DNA from: Pirellulaceae bacterium
GTDB lineage: Bacteria > Planctomycetota > Planctomycetia > Pirellulales > Pirellulaceae
Reading direction: 5' to 3'
Assembly: GCA_023382975.1 (NCBI GenBank)
Contig: JAHDXO010000021.1
Location: forward strand, 80,514-144,513
DNA: 64,000 nucleotides
The stretch's first letter is position 1. Every line of letters begins with the position of its first letter. A program made the position numbers and the translations under genes. Under the pieces are notes generated by a model, which worked only from the letters and a program-made list of their open reading frames with translations, made no database searches and was not told the origin of the DNA. Shown here piece after piece: positions 9,275 through 17,628 of the stretch.

Positions 9275-10684
9275 ATGAGCGAACAGCACCGAGTCGACGT
9301 CTCCCGGATCATCGAACATGCAGGCGAGGAATCGTCCAACGATTCGCGCCGCCGACTGCAAACGACCGAGCCGCTTTGTCTGCGGACGTTCACTCCTTCA
9401 CTGGCCGTGCTGGCCAAGAGTGCCGGCTCGTATCACTGGACTCCGGAGGGCCGGAAGCTGGCGGATTTTACTTCCGGTGTCCTGGTTGCCAATCTGGGGC
9501 ACAATCCGACCCGCTGGTGGCAGCGTGTGCTCGGCTATATGGGATTGTCCTCGATCGATGCCTCGCAAGAATACCAGCCGATCGTGCCGCTGACCTCGTA
9601 TAACGCCTCGACCGAGATCGAGATCCTGGCAAACGAGCGGCTGCTGGCCAATCTGCGCCGCGAACCGGGCGGGGCCCGCATGGAACAAGTGCTGTGGGCG
9701 GCCAGCGGAAGCGAGGCGATCCAGAAAGCGATGTGGGCTTCGATGGCCCGCCACCCCGGCCGCCAGATGATCTTGGCGCCCCGCTTCGGATTCCACGGCA
9801 AGAAAGGCTTGGCCGGCGCCATCACGGGCACGGAGCACGATCCGGAACGCGACCCGCGGGTACGGTTCATCGGCTTTCCAACCGACGAATGCTGCGATGT
9901 CCAACGCCGCCGCGAGCCGATCGATCTGGGACGCTACGAGCAGGAACTGAAAGATCTGCATCGCCAGTACCCCGATCGATTCTGCTGTCTGGTGACCGAG
10001 CCCTACCTGGGCGGCGGTGGGTCTTATCATCCGCAACCCGAGTATCTGCAGATGCTCCAACGGTTCTGCAACCAGCATGACATCGTGTTCATTTTGGACG
10101 AGATCCAATCGAACTTCGGTCGCACCGGACCGATGTACGCGTTCACGCATTACGGAATCGAGCCGGATATCGTCTGCTTGGGCAAAGGGCTGGGCAACGG
10201 CGTGCCGGTCAGTGCGGCCGTTGGACGAGCGGACATCTTCTCGTCGCTGGGATACGGGGCAGGCTCGGACACGTGGAGTGCGAATCCGCTGTCGAGTGCG
10301 GCCGTGGTTGCGACGCTGGACGAGTTCGAAACGATGGACGTGCTGGGGGCGGGACAGCAGTTGTCAGGGGTGCTCGAGCGCGGACTGTGCCGGTTGAAAG
10401 AGACGGGCCTCGTGCGTTTCGTGCGCGGCGAGGGGTGCGTCTGGGGGATCGAGTGCTTGCCTGTGGGTCGTTATTCTGCGGCGCACGTGGCTAACGCCTG
10501 TGTTGAAACCTGCTACGTGGGCGACTCGCAAGGACGGGCGATCCATCTGCTCGGACCGTTGGCCGGCAAAGTCATCCGCATCAGCCCGCCGCTGGTGATG
10601 CCGCTGGACGAAGCCCAGACGTACCTGGACGTGATGTTCGAGCGGTTCCGCGATTTGCGGAACCGCCTAGAGTACCCGGACTAG
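9275..10684 (+). CDS. class III pyridoxal-phosphate aminotransferase
   Basis: A 469-residue enzyme of the class III (4-aminobutyrate/ornithine/acetylornithine-like) aminotransferases. The phosphate-binding SGSEA block lies at about 144-148. FILDEIQSNFGRTG contains the cofactor-ring Asp275, and LGKGLGNGVPVSA contains the Schiff-base lysine K304. It is cytosolic, with no signal peptide. Length fits the family, though the first ~40 residues are not conserved in type. The amino donor cannot be told from motifs. It stands alone: the upstream lipoprotein gene is divergent and the next gene is convergent, its stop codon overlapping this one in a CTAG. Confidence 0.9.
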   Translation: MSEQHRVDVSRIIEHAGEESSNDSRRRLQTTEPLCLRTFTPSLAVLAKSAGSYHWTPEGRKLADFTSGVLVANLGHNPTRWWQRVLGYMGLSSIDASQEYQPIVPLTSYNASTEIEILANERLLANLRREPGGARMEQVLWAASGSEAIQKAMWASMARHPGRQMILAPRFGFHGKKGLAGAITGTEHDPERDPRVRFIGFPTDECCDVQRRREPIDLGRYEQELKDLHRQYPDRFCCLVTEPYLGGGGSYHPQPEYLQMLQRFCNQHDIVFILDEIQSNFGRTGPMYAFTHYGIEPDIVCLGKGLGNGVPVSAAVGRADIFSSLGYGAGSDTWSANPLSSAAVVATLDEFETMDVLGAGQQLSGVLERGLCRLKETGLVRFVRGEGCVWGIECLPVGRYSAAHVANACVETCYVGDSQGRAIHLLGPLAGKVIRISPPLVMPLDEAQTYLDVMFERFRDLRNRLEYPD

Positions 10685-12519
10685 CGGCGGAACGTCGTTC
10701 GGGAATTCGGGGCCGTTGGCAGTTGCTGCGACGGCAGTACCCCACCAGGATTCGTCGTCGGGTACGGCTGGTCGCCGATTTCCCGCGATGCCGGAGTGGC
10801 GTTCGGCGAAGACCAAGGTTGGGCATGGGGACTGAGATTGTAGTGGCTGCCCGAAACCGGCAGCACCGGTTGCAGAACCGTCGCCGAAGGCAACTCGGCC
10901 ATCGGCGGTGCGATCCGATGGGCGGGCGGCAGTTCGGTTGGAATACCGCTTGGCCGGGACGCTGCCGGCGGCTTGGGGACGGATCGCGCGGCGGACGATT
11001 CGACATCTTCGACCACGACGCTTCCCGAACCTGGTTGGGTCGGCAACTGACCGTTACTGCTGGTCCTGGGGAACGTGTCCGGTGCCGGCGGTGAAACAGC
11101 GCCGGCATCGAAACGCCCCGCGTACCGGATCGGATAGTCATCATTGGTATCGCCGACCGTCTTCTGGCCGCCGACAACCACATCGGCCCGCTTCACCATG
11201 TCAAAGCCCGGTTGTCCCTGCCAGGAACCGGCGGTTTCGGCGCCCGGCAACCCTGCCCCGTCCTCGACAACGGCTCGGGCGCTGGAAGGCAGCGACGACT
11301 GGGGCTGAAAAGCAGCGGCCGTGACAAATTCCGGATTCCACGCATGCTGAGTCTGGCTTGGTGTTGCAGTAGGCAATTGCAGGGCATCGTCCACTACAAC
11401 GTGCTCAGGAAATGGCATGCCGGCCGAGGTGACTGGGTGACTGGGCAACGGAGCCGCATCGTCCACAACGGCTTGCGCGGGAAATGGCCGGTTTGGAAGA
11501 CTTGGCGGCAGGCTCGAGAACTGCGCAACGTCGTCTGCTGTGGGCGGCGACGGAAGCTGGTTACCGACAGGCGGCTCGCTTGCCGGTTGGCTCGGCAGCA
11601 GAGCCACATCCTGTGGAGCCGGCGGCGGGGCCGGCAACTCGGTCACCGGGGCCGGAACCACCGGGGCCGCGGTCGGTGGCGTCGTCGCTCGCGTCGCGAT
11701 CGCCTGAATTTGCTTGGCCTTCTCCAATTGCACCAAGGCGATGGCCGCGGAGCGCAACTTGGGGTCTTGGCGCAGGGCGGCGTGGAAGTTCCGTTCGGCC
11801 AGTTCAACCTCGCCCAATTGAGCCATCACAAAACCCAGATTGGCGTGCGCTTCGGCGACCGTATTGCAGCGTTTGAATACCGTCAACGCTTCTTCGAATC
11901 GGCGCTGTTCGCCGAACAGCAGCCCCAGGTTGTTGCAGAGCGATTCGTGATCCGGATTGATTCGGAAGGCTGTCGAGTACACTTCCTCCGCCTCTTCCAG
12001 CCGGCTTTGAAGGTACAAGCAATAGCCCGCATCGACGAGCAGATCGACGTTCTTCGGGGCGCGCATCAGGGCGAGCTGGAAATGCGTGTTCGCCGCGTCG
12101 AAGTTCCCTTTCTTCGCCTCGATCACGCCCAATCGATGATGAGGCTGAACCAACGTGGGATCGTTTTTCAGCAGTTCCCGGTAGACGGCCTCGGCGTGGT
12201 CCGTCTGCCCGCGGCGTTCGGAGAGCCGGGCGAAGGCAGCTTGACTCTGGGCATTGCTGTTGGAACCCAGCGCGCCCACCCCCTTGTTCTTCCCCGACGG
12301 ACCGGCGGCGCTCTGGCTGTTGCTCCACGGCAGACTAGGCAGCTTCGGCAGTGCGTACCAAGGCCGCCCGCCAACGGCCGGTGCGGTCGCGGTTGGCGTG
12401 ACTGCCTGGGGGCGTGACGCATTGACGGGACGCGATTGGGCCGGTGGAGGTGGAGCCTCGGCGGCCAGCAATCCCGTGCCAATCAGCAATGCGGACAGCA
12501 GCGGTAGCGTTTGACGCAT
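10681..12519 (-). CDS. exported TPR-repeat protein with Pro-rich tail
   Basis: A 612-residue protein: signal peptide (1-22), a Pro/Ala-rich stretch, TPR repeats at about 96-275 (for example RAPKNVDLLVDAGYCLYLQS followed by INPDHESLCNNLGLLFGEQ), then a long low-complexity Pro-rich C-terminal half. That tail repeats a motif of the type VVDDA..LPS at least four times. ATG 12519 starts the signal peptide; an upstream frame to 12741 overlaps the preceding gene and is Ala/Trp-rich nonsense. It is the last gene of a minus-strand group with a secretin and a Gly-Met-rich lipoprotein, so it is probably an accessory of a Tad/type II-like secretion or pilus system. TPR proteins often serve as assembly factors there. 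Confidence 0.85.
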   Translation of the reverse strand: MRQTLPLLSALLIGTGLLAAEAPPPPAQSRPVNASRPQAVTPTATAPAVGGRPWYALPKLPSLPWSNSQSAAGPSGKNKGVGALGSNSNAQSQAAFARLSERRGQTDHAEAVYRELLKNDPTLVQPHHRLGVIEAKKGNFDAANTHFQLALMRAPKNVDLLVDAGYCLYLQSRLEEAEEVYSTAFRINPDHESLCNNLGLLFGEQRRFEEALTVFKRCNTVAEAHANLGFVMAQLGEVELAERNFHAALRQDPKLRSAAIALVQLEKAKQIQAIATRATTPPTAAPVVPAPVTELPAPPPAPQDVALLPSQPASEPPVGNQLPSPPTADDVAQFSSLPPSLPNRPFPAQAVVDDAAPLPSHPVTSAGMPFPEHVVVDDALQLPTATPSQTQHAWNPEFVTAAAFQPQSSLPSSARAVVEDGAGLPGAETAGSWQGQPGFDMVKRADVVVGGQKTVGDTNDDYPIRYAGRFDAGAVSPPAPDTFPRTSSNGQLPTQPGSGSVVVEDVESSAARSVPKPPAASRPSGIPTELPPAHRIAPPMAELPSATVLQPVLPVSGSHYNLSPHAQPWSSPNATPASREIGDQPYPTTNPGGVLPSQQLPTAPNSRTTFRR

Positions 12520-12570
12520 GAGAGCGACCTTTGCTGGAAGAGTAGATTCGAACTGCAAGAGGAGAGGTTT

Positions 12571-12620
12571 GGCGGATCGTCCGCCTAGGGACTCGCCCCC
12601 GGCTTTTCCCGCCGGGGGCG
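12571..12620 (-). terminator. two hairpins between the lipoprotein gene and the TPR gene
   Basis: Two perfect inverted repeats sit in the intergenic space on the minus strand: GGCGGA/TCCGCC (12571-12585, 3-nt loop) and CGCCCCCGGC/GCCGGGGGCG (12594-12603 and 12611-12620, 7-nt loop). The second is very stable. Neither has a clear U-tract on the minus strand, so they may slow transcription or protect mRNA ends rather than act as a full stop. Confidence 0.5.
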
Positions 12621-12673
12621 TCGTTTGACAAATCGATCGTTGCGACCTTGGGTGGCTTGGTGCCGGTGGCTCC

Positions 12674-13243
12674 TTAGAAGAAGCCGCCGCCCATGCCGCC
12701 GCCCATGCCACCACCCATGCCACCGCCCATGCCGCCGCCAATGCCTTGCATGTAGGCGCCAGCCGCCTCGGTGGCCTTCAATCCCGGGGTCAGTGCCGGA
12801 GCGACCACCACGCGATGGTCGGCATCCTGCACGCCCAGCGCGATCAGCGCCCGCACCACCACCTCGCGCCGGATCATGTCGAGTTCCGGATTCGGGTGGA
12901 CGGGGTATTTGAACTCGGTGTCTTCGCGCGCCGTCGACATGCTCCGTTCCACCACGACCGGAAAATCCTGACCGGCCAACAGGCGTTCGGCGATCTGCTT
13001 CATGTGATCCTCGCCAGCCCGGTTCAGGCGGATGTCGTTCAAGGTGAACTCGTGCATGTAGACCACAAAGTCCGACGCTTCGGCGTTCAGCTCCTGCATC
13101 TGCCAGATATTGTCGCTGATCGTACCCAGCGGCGCCTCCGGTTGCCGGCGGAACTGCTTCCAGTACCCGCAGCCGGCGGAGGTGAACAGGAGCAAACCGA
13201 GCGCAGCCAGGGTCAGACGTAAGGTTCGATTCGGAGTCCTCAT
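12674..13243 (-). CDS. lipoprotein with Gly-Met-rich C-terminus, secretin neighbour
   Basis: A 189-residue lipoprotein: signal peptide with lipobox TSAGC (C25), a mixed alpha/beta central part that I cannot assign, and a C-terminus of GGGM repeats. It lies 71 bp after the secretin gene and 154 bp before the TPR gene in the same direction, so it is probably a pilotin- or CpaD-like envelope partner of the secretin. That is inferred from position and lipidation only. The C-terminal GGGM tail comes from four 12-bp tandem DNA repeats. Similar Gly-Met-rich patches also occur in the giant protein of this window. Confidence 0.72.
   Translation of the reverse strand: MRTPNRTLRLTLAALGLLLFTSAGCGYWKQFRRQPEAPLGTISDNIWQMQELNAEASDFVVYMHEFTLNDIRLNRAGEDHMKQIAERLLAGQDFPVVVERSMSTAREDTEFKYPVHPNPELDMIRREVVVRALIALGVQDADHRVVVAPALTPGLKATEAAGAYMQGIGGGMGGGMGGGMGGGMGGGFF
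12683..12730. repeat. four tandem 12-bp repeats (gccgccgcccat type)
   Basis: Four units of 12 bp (12683-12694, 12695-12706, 12707-12718, 12719-12730) differ only by g/a at two positions. They encode repeated Gly-Gly-Gly-Met on the minus strand. The copy number is likely to vary by slippage. Confidence 0.9.
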
Positions 13244-13314
13244 GGTTTCTTCCTTCGCTTTTCGTCCTCGGTGGGACGGATCGGGTCATCTTGCGGGATG
13301 AACGGCTTGGCGGC

Positions 13315-14964
13315 TTACTGGGAAAAACCGTGGTCGCCGTGGATGTAGAACTGCTGGGTTGCCTGGTAACGCTCGCGGTGTTTGGCCGTCAAGGCCCGGC
13401 GCATCTGCAGGTTCCAGACCGTGCTGCGGTGGTGGCAGGCAGGATTGCCTTCGTAGTTACCGTACAGGAAGAACTGCGCGTCGCCCGGTTCGGTGACTTC
13501 CATCCCCGGCAGGATCAACGGAGCTTCTTCGGGTTCTAGCGGATGGACGAGTTCGGGGCTGACCAGGATGATCAGTTCCGTCTCGCCGCGGGAGATGTCG
13601 CGGTTGCTGAACAGGATGTCCACGATAGGAATATCGCCAAGCCAAGGAACCCGTGACTTGCTTCCTGCCTGCTCGTCCTGAATCAACCCCGCGATCGCCA
13701 ACCATTGCCCCTCGCGGAGGTCGACCGTGGTTGTTACCGCACGGGTGTTCAAACCGGGAATCCCGTCAACCGTGAGACCGGCATCGATCCCGCTGACCGA
13801 CGGCGCAACCATCAGCCGGATGCGGTCTTTGTCGATCACGGTCGGCAGGAACGTGATCTGCGTACCGAACCCGCGGAAGTTCGTGGTGGCCGCCGCCGCA
13901 CCCTCGATCCCCACGACCACGGGCACGGCAAACTCACCACCGGCGATGAAACTGGCGGGCCGCCCGCTGATCGTCACCAGATTCGGTTCCGCCAAGATTT
14001 TGGAGTAGCTGTTGGTGCTGAGCGCCCGCATGGCCAACGAAACGTCGGCGGCGCTCAGGACGGCGGTAGCACCACTGGCGCCGGAAAGCAGCGCCGCCCA
14101 ATCGAAGCCACCACCAGCGGGAAGAGGAACCCCCTCCGCGTCCGCGCCTGTGCCGCGGGCATAGTCTCCCAGACCAACTTCCGACCCCATCGTTCGCAGG
14201 GCCTTTCGGCTGATCTCGGCCACTCGGACTTTCAGCATCACCTGGTGCTCGCCCGGCACGTCCATCAGGTTGATGATCTGGCTGGCCGGCAACTCGCTGA
14301 CGCCCGGATAGGGAGCCGCCGCGGTCCCGCCGCCGATCCCGCCGAACATCAGGCCGCCCCCCTGACCGACCACCTGGTCGCTGATGACCGACAGGATCTG
14401 AGCCGCTTCCTCCGAGTCGCGGGCTTGGCCGCGCACGATCAGTTTGTCGGCGATCGGGATCAATTGGATCGAGCTGTTCGGGAACATCTCGTTGACCATT
14501 TTCTGCAGGTCGCCGTACTCTTCCTGCCGCCGGTCCTCGATGTCCGTGTCGCGGGACACCGTCACTAGGTATCGCAGCACCTCGCCGTCCCCGAACCACA
14601 GCGTCAGCGTGGTCTCGCCCGCCCGCAGACCGATCAACTCGAACTCGGTGGGGCTGAACTGGACCACCTCGACGTTGCCGGGATTGGTGATCGAAAACCG
14701 GGATACCGGCTTTCGCGTCCGGATCAGTTTCGAGAACCGCGGGTCGACTCGCAACGAGACTTCGGGCAGCAAGACATCCTGGATCAACGACTGCTCCTTG
14801 GCCTGGGCCGTGGGCGTGTCCAGGTTGGCGTCTCGCCGGGGCGGTCGCGTCTGGCCGTGTGCAACCAAACCGCCCGCGGTCAGACAGAAACAGAGCGACA
14901 TCGTCAAGACGCGGTGCAACGTCCTCGATTTCGCGATGGGCAAACGCGAATCACGGGTCAACAT
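13315..14964 (-). CDS. cpaC: CpaC/RcpA-type secretin (Tad or type II-like secretion)
   Basis: A 549-residue outer-membrane secretin. After the signal peptide (to about residue 38) comes a pilus-assembly N domain (about 64-140), then a BON-like segment, then the C-terminal secretin domain, which ends with TVDLREGQWLAIAGLI and LFSNRDISRGETELIILVSP. Secretins form the ring through which Flp/Tad pili or type II substrates cross the outer membrane. ATG 14964 is preceded by AGGAGG; the longer frame to 15117 has no signal peptide at its start. It is first in a group with a lipoprotein and a TPR protein. The ATPase and pilin genes of such a system are not in this window. Confidence 0.88.
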   Translation of the reverse strand: MLTRDSRLPIAKSRTLHRVLTMSLCFCLTAGGLVAHGQTRPPRRDANLDTPTAQAKEQSLIQDVLLPEVSLRVDPRFSKLIRTRKPVSRFSITNPGNVEVVQFSPTEFELIGLRAGETTLTLWFGDGEVLRYLVTVSRDTDIEDRRQEEYGDLQKMVNEMFPNSSIQLIPIADKLIVRGQARDSEEAAQILSVISDQVVGQGGGLMFGGIGGGTAAAPYPGVSELPASQIINLMDVPGEHQVMLKVRVAEISRKALRTMGSEVGLGDYARGTGADAEGVPLPAGGGFDWAALLSGASGATAVLSAADVSLAMRALSTNSYSKILAEPNLVTISGRPASFIAGGEFAVPVVVGIEGAAAATTNFRGFGTQITFLPTVIDKDRIRLMVAPSVSGIDAGLTVDGIPGLNTRAVTTTVDLREGQWLAIAGLIQDEQAGSKSRVPWLGDIPIVDILFSNRDISRGETELIILVSPELVHPLEPEEAPLILPGMEVTEPGDAQFFLYGNYEGNPACHHRSTVWNLQMRRALTAKHRERYQATQQFYIHGDHGFSQ

Positions 14965-15465
14965 GGGGCCTGTCCCTCCTAGGACACATTCCTGCGCGAT
15001 CGTTCGACAAATCCCTTGGCTCGCGGAAAGCCAACGACTGTGGTCAAGTCCTGTTCCGCCGTTCTTTGTGGAGAGATGATTCGCAGGGCGTCCTAATCCG
15101 CTACAATTCCCGTCCACAATTCCGGCAATATCTAGTTTGTCGGTTGTAGCAGCACGAATACTTTGATTTTGTCGCTCGTAACGACAAAAACATTTAGCAC
15201 GAATGTTCTGAAGGCGACGGCGCGAACGGATCTTCCGTGGATGCCGACCACCGTATCCAAACCGTTGCGTCCATCAAATCCAGATGGCCAATGATGGCTG
15301 TTTCCCTCGCTTTTGCTCGAAAGAGGGATTCCTGAGCCGGTCGAGCGGAGCGACAATTGACCAATGTCAGCGACTCGCGCCGTTGCGAATATGGGAAATT
15401 TGGTTAAACTGAAGCCAAAGCGACGATTTCTGAGATACTCCGATCGGACTTTTTCCGGATAGAAA
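14965..15465. other. 500-bp divergent intergenic region
   Basis: No gene is credible here. The stretch lies between the divergent secretin gene and an exported-protein gene, so promoters for both should be inside. The one structured site seen is the inverted repeat at 15167-15189. An antisense frame crosses much of it but has no ribosome-binding site or domain. Confidence 0.6.
15167..15189. promoter_or_regulatory. 8-bp inverted repeat, operator-like
   Basis: TTTTGTCG (15167-15174), a 7-nt spacer and CGACAAAA (15182-15189) form a perfect palindrome in the divergent intergenic region. The A/T-rich ends and central spacing suit a dimeric regulator site; a weak terminator is the alternative. No regulator gene is adjacent. 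Confidence 0.35.
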
Positions 15466-16338
15466 ATGCGGATGGTGACCCCGAGAAGACTTGCCGTCGA
15501 TGCTCGATTCGTGGCCACGCTGCTTGTCTTGGCCGGAACCGCGACTTCTATCCAGGCCCAAGACGCAGGCATTCTCCGCGAACATCACGCTTGGGGACGT
15601 TTTTCTCCTGAATCGTGGGTGCGAGTTCGAAAACTGACGGAAGAATTTGACGATGCTGGTCGCCTGAAATCGGTCAGCACCACCGAGACCAAGACGTCGC
15701 TCGTCGCCGTCGACGATTTCGGTTGCACGCTGCGGGTCGAGGTGGCGGTGGACGTCGCCGGAAAACGCTTCGCCGCCCAACCGCGCATGGTGCGGGTTGG
15801 CTACTACGGCGAATCGGACGGCGATCTGGCGACGTTGCGCGGGACTGGCAGCGAGATGCTGGATATCGGCGGAAACAAAGTACCGTGCGTGGTGCTGGAA
15901 GCAGCCGTCAACGGCAACAACGAGAAGAGCGTCAGCACCATTTCGTATTGCGAATCGGTGTCGCCATTCGTCCTAAGACGGCAAACGGTCGTCACCGACA
16001 CCTCGGGCCAGCAAGTACATCGGCAAACCGCTGTCGAGACGCTGGCGGTCGACATGCCGTACAAGGTGCTTACCGAATTGAAGACGGTCGCTTACCTGCG
16101 GACGTCCGAAAGACACTCGCAGGGCTCAAGCCACACGATCGAGGTTTATTGCCTGGAGATTCCGGGCGGCGTTGTAGCTCACTCGTCCAAGGAGTTTGAT
16201 ACCGCCGGGCAGTTGTTGCGGCGCAGCACGCTGGAATTGATCGACTATGCGTCGATCAACGGTCTACCCGCCGCAGACCCCGATTCCCCGTTGCGGCACC
16301 GCGTCCGCCGTCCGCTGCTGCCGCTCCGATCCAAATGA
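15466..16338 (+). CDS. exported protein of unknown function
   Basis: A 290-residue protein with a cleavable signal peptide ending near AQA (about residue 31). The mature part is beta-rich with no catalytic motif that I recognise; it contains two cysteines, in KVPCVVLEA and SYCESVSP. The C-terminus is strongly basic (RHRVRRPLLPLRSK). ATG 15466 has no strong ribosome-binding site, and ATG 15472 is an alternative. It is transcribed away from the secretin group, and the next gene is convergent. It looks like one of the many planctomycete secreted proteins of unknown role. Confidence 0.6.
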   Translation: MRMVTPRRLAVDARFVATLLVLAGTATSIQAQDAGILREHHAWGRFSPESWVRVRKLTEEFDDAGRLKSVSTTETKTSLVAVDDFGCTLRVEVAVDVAGKRFAAQPRMVRVGYYGESDGDLATLRGTGSEMLDIGGNKVPCVVLEAAVNGNNEKSVSTISYCESVSPFVLRRQTVVTDTSGQQVHRQTAVETLAVDMPYKVLTELKTVAYLRTSERHSQGSSHTIEVYCLEIPGGVVAHSSKEFDTAGQLLRRSTLELIDYASINGLPAADPDSPLRHRVRRPLLPLRSK

Positions 16339-16481
16339 AGCCAGTGTGCCGGGCCGCTGGACTCAATCGCGGACCCGCGTTCGGCGCCCGCGGACCACGC
16401 GCATCCACCGCGAGGCCCGTCTGCCAGGGGATCGGTCGCAACCTTGTCTCCGAACTCGCGTCGCATCGGATCGTTGCACCG

Positions 16482-17588
16482 TCAGCGAGGAAACATGTCG
16501 GATTCCTCAACGGACGCTTCCGGCTCGGCTCGCCAGCGGCGATTGAAAATCTCCGCATCGAAGGCATCGCGGGGGACGAAGCCGATCGGCGTTCCGACTC
16601 GATTGACGACCGGTCGAGCGGACCCGTCGGGACAGAACGCGGCCGCTGGCGGAGCCTCGTCGGGCAGAGGCCGAGGGAGTTCCACGGGTTGCGAGAAACT
16701 GGCTTGCAGCAATCCGTAGGGAACCGGATCGATGGTCTCGGGAACGGGCGCGGAGTCCGCGGTGGTCGCTCGCCGCACCCAATCCGCCAACAGATCGAAA
16801 TGCTCCCGTTCGCGCGGTCCGAAGACTCCGGTTTCCATGCCGCCGTGAGCGGTGGCGGGGACTGCCAGCAGCGGACTGGACTCGGCATTTTCCAAATCGA
16901 CGAACTGCAGCACAGCATGCAGGTTCCGCTGGGTGAACCGTCGGCTGATCGTTTTGGTCCAAGCCGGCCGAACCAATCGAAACTCGGACGGACTGGCGTC
17001 TCCGTGGCACGAATTCGCCCCGCACCGGTTTAGCAGCAGCGGCTGGATCTGCGTGGTGAAATCCTCGATGGCTTTCGGAGGCAGACTGCGGGTGGTCTTC
17101 TCGAGGTCCGCCAGACCGACCAGCATGCTTGGCGGCTTGGTTTGTGGACCGCCCAGTTCCGGGAGTTCGACGGCCAGTTGCAGGCGGCGCTCCAAACCGG
17201 CCAATCGCGGATGCGCGGGCTGCAGCGCGATGACGGTCAACAGTTCATCCGCCGCTCGCGAAAACAGCTTCTGCTGCAGGCACCAATCGGCCAAAGCCAC
17301 GTGTCCTGCCACGTCACCGACCACCAGTCGCGACCGCTTTCGCTGGTACACTTCGTCAAGATCGATGCAATGCATGTCGACATCGAGGACCGGTACGCGC
17401 ACCTCGGCCCTGTCCCCCATGATCACCACGTAGCGGTCGCCAGCCCGAGTGACTTGGCCGCGCAGGATGCCGCCGTTCCGGAGCACCAAGACGCTATCGC
17501 GCGGCGCCAAACCCGGCTCAAACGCATCCGCGTGGAGCGCCATCAGCCAACCGGCGAGCAGCAATAGGCAAAGCGAGTACCGAAACAT
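16482..17588 (-). CDS. exported protein with planctomycete cytochrome-like CHG motif
   Basis: A 368-residue protein with a signal peptide (residues 1-20). A beta-rich domain beginning PRDSVLVLRNGGILRGQV follows, then helical repeats resembling a TPR (ADELLTVIALQPAHPRLAGL), then a cytochrome-c-like stretch IQPLLLNRCGANSCHGD. In that motif the two cysteines are separated by four residues before the His (CX4CH) instead of the usual two. The layout resembles planctomycete PSCyt1-like domains, which often precede DUF1549/DUF1553 parts; those are absent here. It starts 40 bp after the stop of the epimerase gene upstream. Haem binding is not certain given the spacing. Confidence 0.65.
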   Translation of the reverse strand: MFRYSLCLLLLAGWLMALHADAFEPGLAPRDSVLVLRNGGILRGQVTRAGDRYVVIMGDRAEVRVPVLDVDMHCIDLDEVYQRKRSRLVVGDVAGHVALADWCLQQKLFSRAADELLTVIALQPAHPRLAGLERRLQLAVELPELGGPQTKPPSMLVGLADLEKTTRSLPPKAIEDFTTQIQPLLLNRCGANSCHGDASPSEFRLVRPAWTKTISRRFTQRNLHAVLQFVDLENAESSPLLAVPATAHGGMETGVFGPREREHFDLLADWVRRATTADSAPVPETIDPVPYGLLQASFSQPVELPRPLPDEAPPAAAFCPDGSARPVVNRVGTPIGFVPRDAFDAEIFNRRWRAEPEASVEESDMFPR

Positions 17589-17628
17589 AGGGGGCGGACA
17601 GTAGCGGAAACGCTGGCGGACGTCAACG

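Noticed and set aside
15132..15572. Minus-strand frame of 146 codons
   Set aside because: It crosses the divergent intergenic region and overlaps the signal peptide of the plus-strand exported protein. No supporting motif.
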